Below, piece after piece: positions 7,324 through 14,920 of a DNA stretch of 27,692 nt. Source of the stretch: JASHUC01 sp035606175 (GTDB taxonomy: Bacteria; Pseudomonadota; Gammaproteobacteria; Steroidobacterales; Steroidobacteraceae); assembly GCA_035606175.1 (NCBI GenBank), contig DATNFW010000112.1:1-27692 (forward strand), in the 5' to 3' direction. A model generated the notes under the pieces. The model was not told the origin of the DNA. It ran no database searches and saw only the letters and a program-made list of their open reading frames with translations. Position 1 is the first letter of the stretch. Every line of letters starts with the position of its first letter. The position numbers and the translations under genes are program-made.

Positions 7324-8302
7324 TGTTCTTGGCGAGCGCCCGCTCCGCCCGGTAGCTCGAGCGCACGAGAGGGCCTGACACGCACTCGAGGAAACCGCGC
7401 GCGAGCGCCCACTCGCGGTAACCGTCGAATTCCGCCGGCGTGACGAAGCGCTCGATGGGCAGATGATTCACCGTCGGCCGCAAATATTGGCCGAGCGTGA
7501 GGATATCGACTCCGATCGCGCGCAAATCGTCCATCGTCTCGGCGATCTCGGCATCGGTCTCACCGAGGCCGAGCATGAGGCTGGTCTTGGTGAGCACGTT
7601 CGGGTTGCGGCGTTTGGCGTGCTCGAGCACCCGCAGCGTCTGCTCGTAGCCCGCGCGCGGGTCCCGCACGGGATGGGTGAGACGGCGCACCGTCTCGATG
7701 TTCTGAGCAAAGACATCGACGCCGGCATCGACGACGGTCTCCACATCCCGGAGCACGCCGCCGAAATCCGGCGTCAGGGCCTCGACCGCGGTGCCGGGAT
7801 TGCGCGCCTTGATCGCGTGCACGCAGGCGGCATAGTGCGCCGCGCCCCCATCGGACAAATCGTCGCGGTCGACGGAGGTGAGCACCACGTATTTGAGCTT
7901 CATCAATTCGACGCTGCGGGCAGCGTTCGCCGGCTCCTCCGCATCGAGCCAACCGCGCGGATTGCCGGTGTCGACCGAGCAGAACCGGCAGGCGCGCGTG
8001 CAGACCGCTCCCATCAACATGAGGGTGGCCGTGCCTGCGTTCCAGCACTCCCCGATGTTCGGACACTTCGCCTCTTCGCACACCGTCGCGAGCCGATGCT
8101 CGTGGACGATGCCGCGAACGGCTCCGTAGCCCGACCCGGCGGGAGCGCGGACCTTGAGCCAGGGAGGCTTGCGAGCCGCTGGGGCGCTCGATCCGGCCGG
8201 CCGCGCCTTGATGCCGTCACGAATGGCGGTGAAGCCCTGCGGCGTCACGTATTTATCGCCGCTCGCCGCGCGTTTATCGCCGCTTTCCGCCCGATCCGAC
8301 AT
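7283..8302 (-). CDS. lipA: Lipoyl synthase (radical SAM)
   Basis: 339 aa; the ATG at 8302 lies 4 bp after the methyltransferase stop. LipA inserts two sulfur atoms into protein-bound octanoyl chains. The auxiliary [4Fe-4S] site, which supplies the sulfur, uses C75, C80 and C86 in CEEAKCPNIGEC; the radical-SAM cluster uses C101, C105 and C108 in CTRACRFC. The C-terminal RSSY gives the Ser ligand of the auxiliary cluster. Conserved PDFGG, ALTP and GLGETD segments are present. The N-terminus holds a doubled heptapeptide (RAESGDK, RAASGDK; about 4-17) from a 21-bp tandem duplication, upstream of the conserved core and probably harmless. TACAAT just before the start could be a -10 element for an internal promoter, which is tentative. 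Confidence 0.97.
   Translation of the reverse strand: MSDRAESGDKRAASGDKYVTPQGFTAIRDGIKARPAGSSAPAARKPPWLKVRAPAGSGYGAVRGIVHEHRLATVCEEAKCPNIGECWNAGTATLMLMGAVCTRACRFCSVDTGNPRGWLDAEEPANAARSVELMKLKYVVLTSVDRDDLSDGGAAHYAACVHAIKARNPGTAVEALTPDFGGVLRDVETVVDAGVDVFAQNIETVRRLTHPVRDPRAGYEQTLRVLEHAKRRNPNVLTKTSLMLGLGETDAEIAETMDDLRAIGVDILTLGQYLRPTVNHLPIERFVTPAEFDGYREWALARGFLECVSGPLVRSSYRAERALAKNNAGLDNRALAGAR
8252..8293. repeat. 2 x 21-bp in-frame tandem repeat in lipA 5' end
   Basis: Two adjacent 21-bp units (8252-8272 and 8273-8293), both beginning TTTATCGCCGCT on the plus strand, match at 18 of 21 positions. On the coding (minus) strand they encode two successive seven-residue copies of RA(E/A)SGDK in the N-terminal extension of LipA. 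Confidence 0.85.
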
Positions 8303-8306
8303 GGTT

Positions 8307-9305
8307 CTATTGTACCGCAGCGCGCGCTCTGCTCCGCCCCGCCGCAAACACGACCTTCGCCGCAGGCTCCTCGAGCGCCGCCAGGCGCGGAATGGCCGCG
8401 CGCGCGAGCGCGAAGTAACGCGCGTCCCTCTCGAGCCCGATGCTCAAATAGCCCACCGCCTCGGCGGCCGCGAGCGTCGAGCCGGAGCCGGCGAACGGAT
8501 CGAGGATGATCCCCTCCGCAAGCGGCAGCACTCCGCGCACGAGCGCACGCAGGAAGCGCTGCGGCTTGAGGCTCGGGTGCGGAGCGAGCCTGCGCTCGCT
8601 TGTCCGCGTCGGCGCCGACCGGATCACATCGCCGAACGGCTGTATGGCGGAGGGGCGTCTGAAGCCACCGGTTTTCCAGCGGCGCAGATTGTCTTGCGCC
8701 CGCCCATCGAGGCGTCTTCGAAAGAGCAGCCACGGCTCCCACATCGACCGCGGCATCACGCTCACGCCGGAGAACTCCCGGTGCGCCGACTTGGGTCGAT
8801 CCCCGCCCCGCATCGTCATGACGAGCCGTGCCAGCTCGCCGCGCCGCTCGAGCCCTGCGCGTGCGAGCGCCCCCGACACGATGAACGACACGAGCGGGTG
8901 GCTCGCCACGACGACGTTCGCGCCGGGCACGAGCACCGGCAACAGTGCGCGTCCGAAATCGAAGAAGAATCGATCGAGCGAGTCGAGATCGCGCACCGTG
9001 AGCACGGTGAATCGCGGCAGGGGCGAGCGCTCGACGCCATCGAGACGAGGCGGTATCCGCCACACGCCTCCGCGTCCCGCGCGAAGCTTCGCCTGCTGCG
9101 ACGGCGAGTATTCGTTGAGCCCGTACGGCGGGTCCGTGACGACCGCGTGAATGCTGCAGGGCGCCTGCCGAGCGAGCCACTCGAAGCAGTCGGCGTGGTG
9201 CAGGATCGAGCGACCATGGATGAACGTGCGCCGCGCAGCGCGCCTCGGAGCAAGCGCGGAGGACGCATCCACGCTATCTCTCGCGCATCCGCCGCAGCGT
9301 TGCAT
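8307..9305 (-). CDS. Orphan DNA N4/N6 methyltransferase (DPPY type)
   Basis: 332 aa from the ATG at 9305, which overlaps the murU end by 32 nt. A GTG at 9272, one base after the murU stop and preceded by GAGAG, is an equally plausible start (about 321 aa). The catalytic motif TDPPYG (57-62) comes first, followed near the C-terminus by HPSLKPQ (243-249) and the SAM-binding LDPFAGSGS (268-276); this order fits the beta class of DNA amino-methyltransferases. The DPPY tetrad suggests N6-adenine or N4-cytosine methylation. No restriction endonuclease lies next to it; it is embedded in the murU-lipA operon with tight spacing, suggesting a resident, possibly regulatory, methylase rather than a mobile restriction system. 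Recognition site unknown. Confidence 0.88.
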   Translation of the reverse strand: MQRCGGCARDSVDASSALAPRRAARRTFIHGRSILHHADCFEWLARQAPCSIHAVVTDPPYGLNEYSPSQQAKLRAGRGGVWRIPPRLDGVERSPLPRFTVLTVRDLDSLDRFFFDFGRALLPVLVPGANVVVASHPLVSFIVSGALARAGLERRGELARLVMTMRGGDRPKSAHREFSGVSVMPRSMWEPWLLFRRRLDGRAQDNLRRWKTGGFRRPSAIQPFGDVIRSAPTRTSERRLAPHPSLKPQRFLRALVRGVLPLAEGIILDPFAGSGSTLAAAEAVGYLSIGLERDARYFALARAAIPRLAALEEPAAKVVFAAGRSRARAAVQ

Positions 9306-9951
9306 CGAGCGTTGCGAGCTGCTCCGGTGTGCCGAGGTTCATCCACTCGCCTCGGTGGATCTCCCCACGCAGCCGCCCGGCTACAATCGCGCGCCGCAGC
9401 ACATCGACGAGCGGAAATCGCCCCGGCGAGCAATCTGCGAAGAGTGTGCGCCGGTACAAACCGATGTTCGCGTATGTGAGCGTTTCGTCCGCTCGCTCGA
9501 TGACCCGCTCCCCGTCGAGCCCGAAATCGCCGCGTGGATGAAACGGAGGATTCGGAACGAGCACGATGCGCGCATCCGCCGCTGCATCGAGCGTCGCGAG
9601 CCGCGCAAAGTCGAAATCCGTCCAGATGTCTCCGCTCACGACGAGAAAAGGATCGCCGCCGAGGAGCGGCAGCGCGTGCACCACGCCCCCGCCCGTCTCG
9701 AGCGGCACCGGTCCCTCCTCGCTGTAGGCGATGCGAACGCCGAAGGCGGCGCCGTCGCCGAGGGCTGCGCGAATCTGCGCCCCCAGCCAGGAAAGATTGA
9801 TCACGATGTCATCGATGCCGGCGCGCGCGAGCCGCTCGAGCATGTGGCCGATGAGCGGCTTGCCGCCCGCCGGAAGCAGCGGTTTCGGCGTGCGATCGCT
9901 GAGCGGTCGCATCCGCTCCCCCCGCCCCGCTGCGAGCACCATGGCCCTCAT
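9274..9951 (-). CDS. murU: N-acetylmuramate alpha-1-phosphate uridylyltransferase
   Basis: 225 aa; the ATG at 9951 overlaps the amgK stop as ATGA. It is a single nucleotidyltransferase domain: the signature LAAGRGERMRPLSDRTPKPL (6-25) binds the nucleotide, and ETGGG, VVSGDIW with the metal-binding Asp, and the late HRGEWMNLGTPEQL segment complete the family pattern. No C-terminal beta-helix is present, unlike GlmU. MurU converts MurNAc-1-phosphate and UTP to UDP-MurNAc, bypassing the fosfomycin-sensitive MurA step during cell-wall recycling. The immediate upstream partner AmgK makes its substrate, which supports the MurU assignment over other sugar nucleotidyltransferases. Confidence 0.93.
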   Translation of the reverse strand: MRAMVLAAGRGERMRPLSDRTPKPLLPAGGKPLIGHMLERLARAGIDDIVINLSWLGAQIRAALGDGAAFGVRIAYSEEGPVPLETGGGVVHALPLLGGDPFLVVSGDIWTDFDFARLATLDAAADARIVLVPNPPFHPRGDFGLDGERVIERADETLTYANIGLYRRTLFADCSPGRFPLVDVLRRAIVAGRLRGEIHRGEWMNLGTPEQLATLDATLRRMRER

Positions 9952-11060
9952 GTGGCTGCTTGCGGCTGAGACGCGCGTGAGCTCACCGCGGCGGCGGCGC
10001 GGGCGTTCGCCCGCGGCAATTCGGGCCCTGCGCGCCGCTCGAGGAGTCCTCCGAGCGGGGCGAGCTCACGGTGCTGCGCGCAAGTCTCGAGAACGTATCG
10101 CAGCGTGAGCGGCAGATCCCGCAAATAGCCGCTCTTGCCGTCCCGATACCAAAGCCTCGCAAAAATGCCGAGCACCTTGAGATGCCGCTGCACGCCGATG
10201 AGATCGACCCAGCGCGTGAGCTCCCGATCGCTCGCGCAAGCCTCGAATCCGCGCGCGGCGAGCCGCATGCGATGCTCGCTCACCCACTCGAGAACCCGCT
10301 CACGCGGCCAGGCGATGTAGCAGTCCTTGAGGAGCGAGACGATGTCATAGCCGATCGGTCCGCGCAGCGCATCCTGGAAATCGATCACGCCCGGGTTGCG
10401 CCGCTCGAGCACCATGAGATTGCGCGAGTGGTAGTCCCGATGGACGAAGACCTGCGGCTGTGCGAGCGCCTCCCCGGTCAGCCACTCGAAACACTGCGTG
10501 AAGGTCTCGCGCACCTCGCTCGTGAGGGCGAGCCCGAGATGGCGGCTCCAGAACCACTCCGGCATCAGCGCCATCTCCCGGAGCAGCGGTTCGCGATCGT
10601 AGGGCTCGAGAGCGCCGGCGGCCGCGGCACCGCGCGCCTGGATATCCGCGAGCGCATCGAGCGCATCGCCGTAGAGCGGCTCGGGATCCGCCCCGGCCTC
10701 GAGCCGCGAGAGATAGTGCGCGCTCCCCAGGTCCTCGAGCAGCAGCAGACCGCGCCCGGGATCGGATTCGTGCACGTGCGGCACGTGCACGCCGAGCGAT
10801 TCGAGGAGTGCGCTCACCTTCAGATACGGGCGCACGTCCTCGCGCGCGGGCGGCGCATCCATCACGATGAACGTCCCGCGCTCGTGAAACGCACGAAAGT
10901 AGCGCCGGAAGCTCGCATCGTTCGAGGCGGGCTCGATGCGCTCCACAGCGAGCGCGAGCTCGCGCGCGAGCCACTCTCGAATCAACTCGAGGCGTGCGTC
11001 GGCGGCAGCGCCCCTCGGGAGCCCGGCGGCAGCACCGCTCGGGGAGTCGGCCTGGGACAT
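9948..11060 (-). CDS. amgK: N-acetylmuramate/N-acetylglucosamine 1-kinase (AmgK)
   Basis: 370 aa, ATG at 11060. It is an aminoglycoside-phosphotransferase-fold kinase: SNDASFRRYFR near 46-56 forms the start of the ATP lobe, FVHRDYHSRNL (205-215) holds the catalytic Asp, and VIDFQDA (225-231) the metal-binding Asp. AmgK phosphorylates the anomeric hydroxyl of MurNAc (and GlcNAc), feeding MurU. It is first gene of the minus-strand run and divergent from lptD, an arrangement also seen in Pseudomonas. The N-terminus carries a doubled octapeptide (DSPSGAAA, GLPRGAAA) from a 24-bp repeat, and the last 30 residues are Ala/Arg-rich and probably disordered. Confidence 0.93.
   Translation of the reverse strand: MSQADSPSGAAAGLPRGAAADARLELIREWLARELALAVERIEPASNDASFRRYFRAFHERGTFIVMDAPPAREDVRPYLKVSALLESLGVHVPHVHESDPGRGLLLLEDLGSAHYLSRLEAGADPEPLYGDALDALADIQARGAAAAGALEPYDREPLLREMALMPEWFWSRHLGLALTSEVRETFTQCFEWLTGEALAQPQVFVHRDYHSRNLMVLERRNPGVIDFQDALRGPIGYDIVSLLKDCYIAWPRERVLEWVSEHRMRLAARGFEACASDRELTRWVDLIGVQRHLKVLGIFARLWYRDGKSGYLRDLPLTLRYVLETCAQHRELAPLGGLLERRAGPELPRANARAAAAVSSRASQPQAAT
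11001..11048. repeat. 2 x 24-bp imperfect tandem repeat in amgK 5' end
   Basis: Units 11001-11024 and 11025-11048 both start GGCGGCAGC and match at about 18 of 24 positions. They keep the amgK reading frame and encode two eight-residue Gly/Ala-rich copies ahead of the kinase core. Confidence 0.65.
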
Positions 11061-11110
11061 GGGATTCCGTGGATATCGAAGCGTCGAACGCGATGGCGGC
11101 GCCGTCGCGC

Positions 11111-11120
11111 CATTATAATG
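11111..11120. promoter_or_regulatory. Palindromic -10 element between amgK and lptD
   Basis: CATTATAATG is a perfect 10-bp palindrome, so TATAAT reads on both strands in the divergent amgK/lptD interval (11061-11117). It stands out as AT-rich in this GC-rich DNA. Matching -35 boxes are not clear. On the plus strand it overlaps the ATG at 11118, so a transcript starting there would make the ATG at 11130 the first usable lptD start. The assignment is by sequence only. Confidence 0.45.
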
Positions 11121-13553
11121 CCCGGCCGCATGCTGCCTGCGCGAACACCGTCCCCGCTGTGCCGGCCGTCACGCCCGGGGCGATGCGCGGAGCGATCGGC
11201 GTGCGCTACCGCAATTCTCGGGCTGCAAGCGATCGTTGCGTCGCTTTTCGCGCTCGTGACGCCGCACGCGGTTCACGCCGCACCACCGGCAAGCCCGGAG
11301 GAGGAAGCGCACTCGCCGATGCAGTTCTGCCCCGCCGCAGTGCTCCCGGGGACACCGCCCGCGAAGGAGACCAAGCCCGACGCGAACGCGAAGGCCGACC
11401 TGTTCGCCGACAACGTCACGGTCGATGCGAACGGCAACTACAGCCTGAAGGGACACGTGGAGGTGCGCCAGGACGATCGCAAGGTGACCGCCGACGAGGC
11501 GCAGTACGATGAGGCGACCCACGCGCTGAGCGCGAAGGGCTCGGTAGTATATGAGGACCCGATCGTGCGCCTCTCCGGGCGCAGCGGGAGCTATTCCCCG
11601 ACGGCGGGCGCGGACGTGAGCTCCGCGCAATTCGAGCTGTTGCAGCGCTCGGCGCGCGGCTCGGCGAGCTCCATCGATCTCACGCCGGCGGGCATCATCG
11701 ACCTGCGGGGCGTCACCTTCACCACCTGTCCGCGCACGGATGAGTCCTGGCAGCTGCATGCCAAGGCGCTCAAGCTCGATACTGGACGGCAGGTCGGCAC
11801 CGGGCGCGGCGCGAGCGTCGATTTCCAGGGCGTCCCCGTTCTCTACATCCCGTGGTTCTCCTTTCCTCTCGGCAACGATCGCAAGACGGGATTTCTCTTT
11901 CCCAGCATCGGCAACAGCTCCCTCTCGGGCTTTGAATTGCAGGCTCCCTTCTACTGGAACATCGCGCCGAATGCGGATGTGACCTTCTATCCGATGCTCT
12001 ACAGCCGGCGCGGCATAGACCTCGCGGGCGATGCGCGCTTCCTCACCTCCAATCAATCGGGCGAGCTCACCTGGCACTATTTGCCCGACGACCGCCTCGC
12101 CGGACACGGAATCGATGCGCGCGCCGCGAGCGATCGCAGCTTCGTGAGGCTGCGCGATACGATGAGCCTGCCGGACGATGTGCGCATCTCCGTCGACGCC
12201 GCAAACGTAAGTGACGTCGACTACTTTCAGGACTTCGGCAACGGCCCCGAGGCGACGAGCACCGCATTCGTCGAGCGTCGCGCCATCGCGAGCTACCGCG
12301 ACGAGTATTGGAATCTCGGCGCCGAGGCGCAGCAGTATCAGACGATCGATGTGGCGCTCCCCGGGATCTATCGGCCTTACGCGCGCGCGCCGCGGCTCTA
12401 TGCGGATGGGGATTTCGGCTGGGGCTCCTGGGGCCTTTTTCGCTACGGTTTCGACTCCGAGCTCGTCAACTTCACGCGGTCCGTGGGTGTGACCGGATGG
12501 AGGCTCGATCTGTCGCCTCGCGTCGGCTTCGATTACGAGGACCCCGGCTACTTCATACGCTCGAGCCTCGCATGGCGCTATACCGCCTATTCGCTCGACA
12601 ACGTGCTCCCGGGAGAGGCCAGCTCGCCCTCGCGATCTCTGCCGATCGCGAGCTTCGAGTCGGGGCTGGAGTTTGAAGGGCCCGCCGGAGGCGGGCGCTC
12701 TCTCACGGTCGAGCCGCGCATGCAATACGTCTACGTCCCCTACCGCAATCAGGACTCGCTGCCGCTGTTCGACACGGCGCTGCCCGATCTCAATCTCGTC
12801 CAGCTCTTTCGCACCAATCGGTTCGTCGGCGCCGACAGGGTGAGCGATGCCGACCAGCTGACCGCCGGCGTCACCACGCGGCTCCTGAGCCAAACCGGTC
12901 AGCAGTATCTCGCGGCGACACTCGGCGAGACCTACGACTTCGAGACCCCGCGCGTGCAGCTGCCCGGCGAGACGCTCGATGACCGCAAGACCTCCGACAT
13001 CGTCGGGGAGGTGGTCCTCTCCGCCTTCAAGAATTGGAACGTCGATCTGAACCTTCAGTGGAATCCGGCCGCACCTCGGGCCGAACGCACTTTCGTCCAG
13101 CTGCAGTTCAAGCCCGGCGCCGAGAGCGTCATCAACGTCGCTTATCGCTATCAGCGCAACATTGTGCTGCCCACGGCGTATGCAATCCCGGGCCCCGGCT
13201 ACACGATGGCCGGGGTGGGGTATCAAAGCGCGAGCCTCGATCAGGCGGAAGTCTCGGGGGCGTGGCCCGTGGCGCGCCACTGGAGCGTGCTCGGCCGCAT
13301 GGTGTACGACCTCGACGTGCACCAGGCACTCGATCGCCTGTTTGGGTTCGAGTACAGCGCCTGCTGCTGGCGGGTCCGCGTTCTCGCGCGGCGCTATGTC
13401 ATCAACGGGGGGCTCGGGGGCACCACCGGAGAGCAGGACACGGCTTATCTGTTCCAGCTGCAACTTACCGGCCTCGCCGGTGTCGGACCAGCTACCGACG
13501 CTTTCCTCGGGACGGCGATTCGGGGATACTCGCCAGCTTCGTCCAGCCGCTGA
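11118..13553 (+). CDS. lptD: LPS-assembly outer membrane protein LptD
   Basis: 811 aa from ATG 11118, or 807 from ATG 11130; the latter is favoured if the overlapping TATAAT is the promoter. The signal peptide has a long basic lead, a hydrophobic core around 30-48 and a likely cut after HAVHA (about 54). The periplasmic LptA-like jelly roll covers about 93-190. The rest is the large outer membrane beta-barrel. LptD with LptE inserts LPS into the outer leaflet. Disulfide cysteines are present: C71, C204 in FTTCPRTDESW, and the adjacent pair C749-C750 in YSACCWRVR. It heads the operon with surA, the chaperone it depends on, 5 bp downstream. The very long opposite-strand frame here is a shadow. 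Confidence 0.95.
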   Translation: MPGRMLPARTPSPLCRPSRPGRCAERSACATAILGLQAIVASLFALVTPHAVHAAPPASPEEEAHSPMQFCPAAVLPGTPPAKETKPDANAKADLFADNVTVDANGNYSLKGHVEVRQDDRKVTADEAQYDEATHALSAKGSVVYEDPIVRLSGRSGSYSPTAGADVSSAQFELLQRSARGSASSIDLTPAGIIDLRGVTFTTCPRTDESWQLHAKALKLDTGRQVGTGRGASVDFQGVPVLYIPWFSFPLGNDRKTGFLFPSIGNSSLSGFELQAPFYWNIAPNADVTFYPMLYSRRGIDLAGDARFLTSNQSGELTWHYLPDDRLAGHGIDARAASDRSFVRLRDTMSLPDDVRISVDAANVSDVDYFQDFGNGPEATSTAFVERRAIASYRDEYWNLGAEAQQYQTIDVALPGIYRPYARAPRLYADGDFGWGSWGLFRYGFDSELVNFTRSVGVTGWRLDLSPRVGFDYEDPGYFIRSSLAWRYTAYSLDNVLPGEASSPSRSLPIASFESGLEFEGPAGGGRSLTVEPRMQYVYVPYRNQDSLPLFDTALPDLNLVQLFRTNRFVGADRVSDADQLTAGVTTRLLSQTGQQYLAATLGETYDFETPRVQLPGETLDDRKTSDIVGEVVLSAFKNWNVDLNLQWNPAAPRAERTFVQLQFKPGAESVINVAYRYQRNIVLPTAYAIPGPGYTMAGVGYQSASLDQAEVSGAWPVARHWSVLGRMVYDLDVHQALDRLFGFEYSACCWRVRVLARRYVINGGLGGTTGEQDTAYLFQLQLTGLAGVGPATDAFLGTAIRGYSPASSSR

Positions 13554-13558
13554 GAACG

Positions 13559-14893
13559 ATGGTCAGAACATTCCGCGCCGCCGGGCGCCTGCTTGCTGCC
13601 GCCCTCCTCGCCTTTGCCGGACTCGGGCTGAGCGCAACCGTACACGCGCAAACGCGCGACCTGGCCACCCAGGGTGTCCCGCTCGACCGCATTGCAGCCG
13701 TCGTCAATGACGGAGTGGTTCTCGAGAGCGAAGTGGATAGCGAGACGGCACTCGTTACCGAGCGGTTGAAGCAGCAGAAGCTCGAGCTCCCGGCGGAGAA
13801 CGTGCTGCGCAAGCAGGTGCTCGACCGGCTCATCATGCAGCAGATAGAGATGCAGCAGGCTATCCGGGCCGGTATCAAGGTCTCGGACGAGCAGCTGAAC
13901 GATGCGCTCCAGGAGGTTGCGCAGCGCAATCAGATCAAGCTCGCGCAGCTGCCCGATGCGCTTGCCGCCCAGGGAATCGATTACGCCTCGTACCGCGACA
14001 CGATGCGCAAGGAGCTCGCCCTGACGCTCCTGCGCCAGCGCGACGTACTCGACCACATCTCGGTCACCCCGCGCGAGATCGACCGCTATCTCGATCGCGA
14101 GACCAAGCACCCCTCGGGAACGACCGAGTACAACATCTCCCACATTCTCATCGCGGTACCCGAGAACGCGACGCCGCAGCAGATCGAGCAGGCTGCCGGG
14201 CGCGCTCAGGAGGTTTACCGGCTCGCCAAATCGGGAGAGGACTTTGCGAAGCTTGCAGTCACCTATTCGAACAGCGATACGGCGCTCGAGGGCGGCAAGC
14301 TCGGCTGGCGCAAGGGCACGGAGCTGCCGACGTTCCTCGCCGATGAGGTGCTGAAACTCAAGCCCGGTGAGGTGAGCGAGCCGATTCGCGAGCCGACCGG
14401 CTTTCACCTCGTCAAGCTCAACGACGTCCGCAACGATGCGAAGCGTGTCCTCGTCGATCAGGTGCACGTGCGACACATCCTCATGCGGACCAACGAGCTG
14501 CAGGACGATGCGACCGTCGAGGGCAAGCTCGAGCAGATCCGCGACAAGATCATGAAGAACGGCGCCGATTTCGCGGTGCTCGCACGGACCTTATCCCAGG
14601 ACCCCGGTTCGGCGGCCGACGGCGGCGATCTCGGTTGGGCGAGCCCCGATGTCTACGCGCCCGAATTCGCGAAGGTGGTCGAAGACCTCAAGGTCAATGA
14701 GATCAGCGAGCCGTTTCACACTCAGTACGGCTGGCACATCGTCCAGTTGCTCGGCCGCCGTCGCTACGACAGCACCGAAGAGCTCAAGCGCAAGCACGCA
14801 GCGGACGAGATCCGCGCGAGCAAGTCCGACGAGGAAACCGAGCTCTGGATGCGTCGCCTGCGCGATGAGGCGTACGTCGAATACAAAGGATAG
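13559..14893 (+). CDS. surA: Periplasmic chaperone / peptidyl-prolyl isomerase SurA
   Basis: 444 aa. The ATG at 13559 starts a clear Sec signal peptide (hydrophobic core about 10-26, cut after VHA near 30). The SurA N-terminal chaperone domain begins LDRIAAVVNDGVVLESEVD (42-60) and runs to about 185. Two parvulin domains follow, about 190-288 (starts YNISHILIAVP) and 301-399 (starts QVHVRHILM), then a short helical tail. SurA escorts outer membrane beta-barrel proteins, including LptD, across the periplasm. It sits 5 bp after lptD with a weak ribosome site, suggesting translational coupling. Length is similar to E. coli SurA (428 aa). Confidence 0.97.
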   Translation: MVRTFRAAGRLLAAALLAFAGLGLSATVHAQTRDLATQGVPLDRIAAVVNDGVVLESEVDSETALVTERLKQQKLELPAENVLRKQVLDRLIMQQIEMQQAIRAGIKVSDEQLNDALQEVAQRNQIKLAQLPDALAAQGIDYASYRDTMRKELALTLLRQRDVLDHISVTPREIDRYLDRETKHPSGTTEYNISHILIAVPENATPQQIEQAAGRAQEVYRLAKSGEDFAKLAVTYSNSDTALEGGKLGWRKGTELPTFLADEVLKLKPGEVSEPIREPTGFHLVKLNDVRNDAKRVLVDQVHVRHILMRTNELQDDATVEGKLEQIRDKIMKNGADFAVLARTLSQDPGSAADGGDLGWASPDVYAPEFAKVVEDLKVNEISEPFHTQYGWHIVQLLGRRRYDSTEELKRKHAADEIRASKSDEETELWMRRLRDEAYVEYKG

Positions 14894-14897
14894 CCTC

Positions 14898-14913
14898 CTT
14901 CGCGTTTGCGAAG
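14898..14913 (+). other. Small hairpin over the pdxA ribosome-site region
   Basis: CTTCGC-GTTT-GCGAAG forms a 6-bp stem with a four-base loop in the 27-bp surA-pdxA gap, immediately ahead of the GCGGGG preceding the pdxA ATG. It could mask or space the pdxA translation start. There is no T-run, so it is not a terminator. Confidence 0.35.
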
Positions 14914-14920
14914 CGGGGCC

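Noticed and set aside
9272..9305. Frameshift between murU and the methyltransferase
   Set aside because: Both genes are complete; the 32-nt overlap simply reflects the choice between an ATG at 9305 and a GTG at 9272.
8307..9305. Restriction-modification or defence island
   Set aside because: Only a methyltransferase is present; both neighbours are core genes on the same transcript and there is no nuclease, helicase or toxin gene.
11169..13463. Very long open frame (764 codons) on the minus strand opposite lptD
   Set aside because: lptD has full family motifs on the plus strand; the opposite frame has no recognisable domain and is a high-GC shadow.
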